DNA of 7,195 bases from Hyphomicrobiales bacterium (GTDB lineage Bacteria; Pseudomonadota; Alphaproteobacteria; Rhizobiales; Afifellaceae). The stretch spans positions 1 to 7,195 of the forward strand of contig JACCSN010000268.1 of the NCBI GenBank assembly GCA_013812985.1, read 5' to 3'. The notes under the pieces are model-generated. The model did not search any database and was not told the DNA's origin. It worked only from the letters and a program-made list of their open reading frames with translations. A program made the translations under genes and the position numbers. Of this stretch, positions 6,193 through 7,195 are shown one piece after another. Position 1 is the first letter of the stretch, and each line of letters opens with the position of its first letter.

Positions 6193-6223
6193 AGCCCGGC
6201 CTTCGCGCCGGGCTTTCGCGTTT
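6193..6223 (+). terminator. Stem-loop before the 6237 gene
   Basis: AGCCCGGC (6193-6200) and GCCGGGCT (6207-6214) form a perfect 8-bp stem with a CTTCGC loop, followed by TTCGCGTTT. It resembles an intrinsic terminator with an interrupted T-tract. The next gene's AGGAG starts at 6225, almost directly after. Confidence 0.5.
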
Positions 6224-6236
6224 CAGGAGAAGACCC

Positions 6237-6611
6237 ATGCACTGGGATCAACCGTGCGCCTACGACGAGGCGCAGAAGCGACGTTTCCACGCCACCGCCC
6301 GCGCCCGCCTGCGCCAGCTCGCGGTCGAGCTTCGGCTGCCCGCCGGCAGCTATGACCTGCGCTCGAACAAGGGCGGCATCGCCGTCTCGGGCGAGATCAC
6401 GCTTCACCACGAGGCCGTCTACGTCCAGGTCAGCCAGTCGGCGATGGGCGGCGACATGGGCATCCTCATCCGCACCTGTCGCCGCCGGCGCGACTACACC
6501 GGCGGCGCCAACAATTTCGCGCCACTCGGGCTGCTCGACGATTTGCCGGCGCTCGCCACGCTCGTCTGTCGTGTCGCCCCGGCTGGCAGCGCGGTGCGGA
6601 CCGCCGCGTGA
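6237..6611 (+). CDS. Hypothetical protein, conserved on mobile elements
   Basis: This 124-residue basic protein does not match a family I can name. A helical N-terminus rich in Arg and Ala (10-33) leads to LPAGSYDLRSNKGGIAVSGE (34-53), then alternating strands (ITLHHEAVYVQVSQSAMGG) and ILIRTCRRRRDYTGG (76-90). It looks like a small alpha-plus-beta fold, soluble, without signal peptide or transmembrane helix. Similar genes occur, to my recollection, beside DUF6878 and DUF6927 genes in alphaproteobacterial accessory regions. AGGAG (6225-6229), seven bases before the ATG, fixes the start. The frame is intact and its codon use resembles its neighbours, so I regard it as a real gene of unknown role. 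Confidence 0.7.
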   Translation: MHWDQPCAYDEAQKRRFHATARARLRQLAVELRLPAGSYDLRSNKGGIAVSGEITLHHEAVYVQVSQSAMGGDMGILIRTCRRRRDYTGGANNFAPLGLLDDLPALATLVCRVAPAGSAVRTAA

Positions 6612-6637
6612 GATCGTCCCGTTGCCATAACCCACCC

Positions 6638-6666
6638 GAACGGCTCGCCCTCCAAGCGGGCCGTTC
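6638..6666 (+). terminator. Stem-loop before the DUF6927-like gene
   Basis: GAACGGCTCGC (6638-6648) pairs with GCGGGCCGTTC (6656-6666) over 11 bp, with one T-G wobble and a 7-nt loop. Only TCAGTT follows rather than a T-run, and AGGAGG of the next gene begins at 6674. Terminator activity is uncertain; an RNA-stabilising or translation-controlling hairpin is equally possible. Confidence 0.4.
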
Positions 6667-6684
6667 TCAGTTCAGGAGGCCGCC

Positions 6685-7137
6685 ATGGGCTGGCTCTACA
6701 TGCAATCGCTGGACGGCCATTCCGGCCCGCGCCAGTACCTCGACGCACAGTTCACCTACGATCGTCCCGAGCGCCGATCGCGCGTGCTCCGCTCGGCGCT
6801 CGTCGGGATGCGGACCTATTACGCCGCTGTCGAAAGCGTCGGCAGCAATGGCGAGCGCGAAGTCTTCGCGATCGTGTGCTTGGTCCGCTATAACCCGCGC
6901 GATCGCGAGGGCTACATCTTCGGCTGCAAGGACATGGACGAATCCATGTGGCCTTGTGAGGCCGAGTGCCCGCCGGCGGTCCTCGACCTGCTCACGCCCA
7001 CCCACCGGCCGTATGCGGTCCAGTGGCGCGAGCGGTGCCGCGCCGCCGCATCTCGCCGTGGGTCTACCCCCAAGCTGCGATCGGGTCAGATCATCGTGCA
7101 GGGCAATCGGGTGAAGGAATGGGTGACAAACGGTTGA
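6685..7137 (+). CDS. DUF6927 family protein
   Basis: The 150-residue product starts MGWLYMQSLDGHSGPRQYLD and continues with AQFTYDRPE, VLRSALVGMRTYYAAVE (34-50), FAIVCLVRYNPRDREGYIFG (61-80) and KDMDESMWPCEAECPPAVLD (82-101). I recognise this order as DUF6927, a family of unknown function common on alphaproteobacterial plasmids and integrative elements. Two conserved cysteines (C91 and C95) and the DMDES acidic patch could form a binding site, though nothing here proves it. The C-terminus is basic and ends in a short strand, QIIVQGN. AGGAGG at 6674-6679, five bases before the ATG, makes the start secure. The gene is intact and is the last complete member of the rightward series. No membrane segment or signal peptide is seen. 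Confidence 0.8.
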   Translation: MGWLYMQSLDGHSGPRQYLDAQFTYDRPERRSRVLRSALVGMRTYYAAVESVGSNGEREVFAIVCLVRYNPRDREGYIFGCKDMDESMWPCEAECPPAVLDLLTPTHRPYAVQWRERCRAAASRRGSTPKLRSGQIIVQGNRVKEWVTNG

Positions 7138-7155
7138 AGCTCTGAATCGGTGCTG

Positions 7156-7177
7156 ATCCTCTGATTCGATTGAGGAT
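7156..7177 (+). other. Small inverted repeat near right edge
   Basis: ATCCTC (7156-7161) and GAGGAT (7172-7177) form a 6-bp stem with a 10-nt loop. It lies between the DUF6927-like gene and a possible next start, in the same position as the other intergenic hairpins. It has no T-run and could hide the weak GAGGATGG ribosome site before 7184. Confidence 0.25.
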
Positions 7178-7183
7178 GGCACG

Positions 7184-7195
7184 ATGGACGGGAAG
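7184..7195 (+). CDS. Possible start of the next gene (cut by window edge)
   Basis: An ATG at 7184 reads MDGK before the window ends. A purine-rich GAGGATGG (7172-7179) lies at suitable distance upstream. Spacing from the preceding gene matches the rest of the series, but four codons are not enough to confirm a gene. Confidence 0.25.

Noticed and set aside
1..7195. tRNA genes, CRISPR repeats, insertion sequences or phage attachment sites
   Set aside because: I looked on both strands and found no cloverleaf, regularly spaced repeats, transposase motifs or flanking duplications.

Overview
This is a GC-rich window with the gene content of an alphaproteobacterial plasmid or integrative element. 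The evidence is an ArdC-type antirestriction protein, a PAPS-reductase-like PP-loop protein and a large ParB-family protein, followed by small proteins of unknown function that travel with such modules. Sphingomonadales or Rhizobiales-type hosts fit best, but the genus cannot be fixed from the sequence. I see no tRNA, rRNA, CRISPR array, transposase or intact integrase.

Layout. Positions 1-197 hold the start of a leftward gene whose N-terminus appears frameshifted. Positions 198-472 are non-coding: a promoter with a 19-bp palindrome between its -35 and -10 boxes (leftward), then a chain of GC-rich stem-loops. Rightward from 530 come ardC and, overlapping it by ATGA, the PP-loop protein; then parB at 2489. 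From 4692 to 7137 follows a train of five small genes: DUF6878-like, DUF6915-like, a broken DUF5983-like gene, an unrecognised gene, and DUF6927-like. A further start codon may lie at 7184.

Two points stand out. First, ardC and parB are each preceded by nearly the same 46-nt hairpin leader, closed by an identical 8-bp stem and ending one base before the Shine-Dalgarno sequence. Form and context suggest the radC RNA motif, known upstream of DNA-interacting and antirestriction genes. Both genes could thus share one post-transcriptional control. Second, four genes carry single-base lesions: a probable lost G near 142-145, a lost G near 2271, an in-frame TAG at 4265-4267 in parB, and an extra A at 5829-5831. 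The element is either decaying or the sequence contains errors; reads would decide.

As a working picture (inference), the module helps an incoming element establish itself: ArdC shields DNA from restriction, ParB serves partition or regulation, and the small DUF genes are uncharacterised accessory functions. Most of the small genes are separated by a hairpin placed just upstream of the next ribosome binding site.
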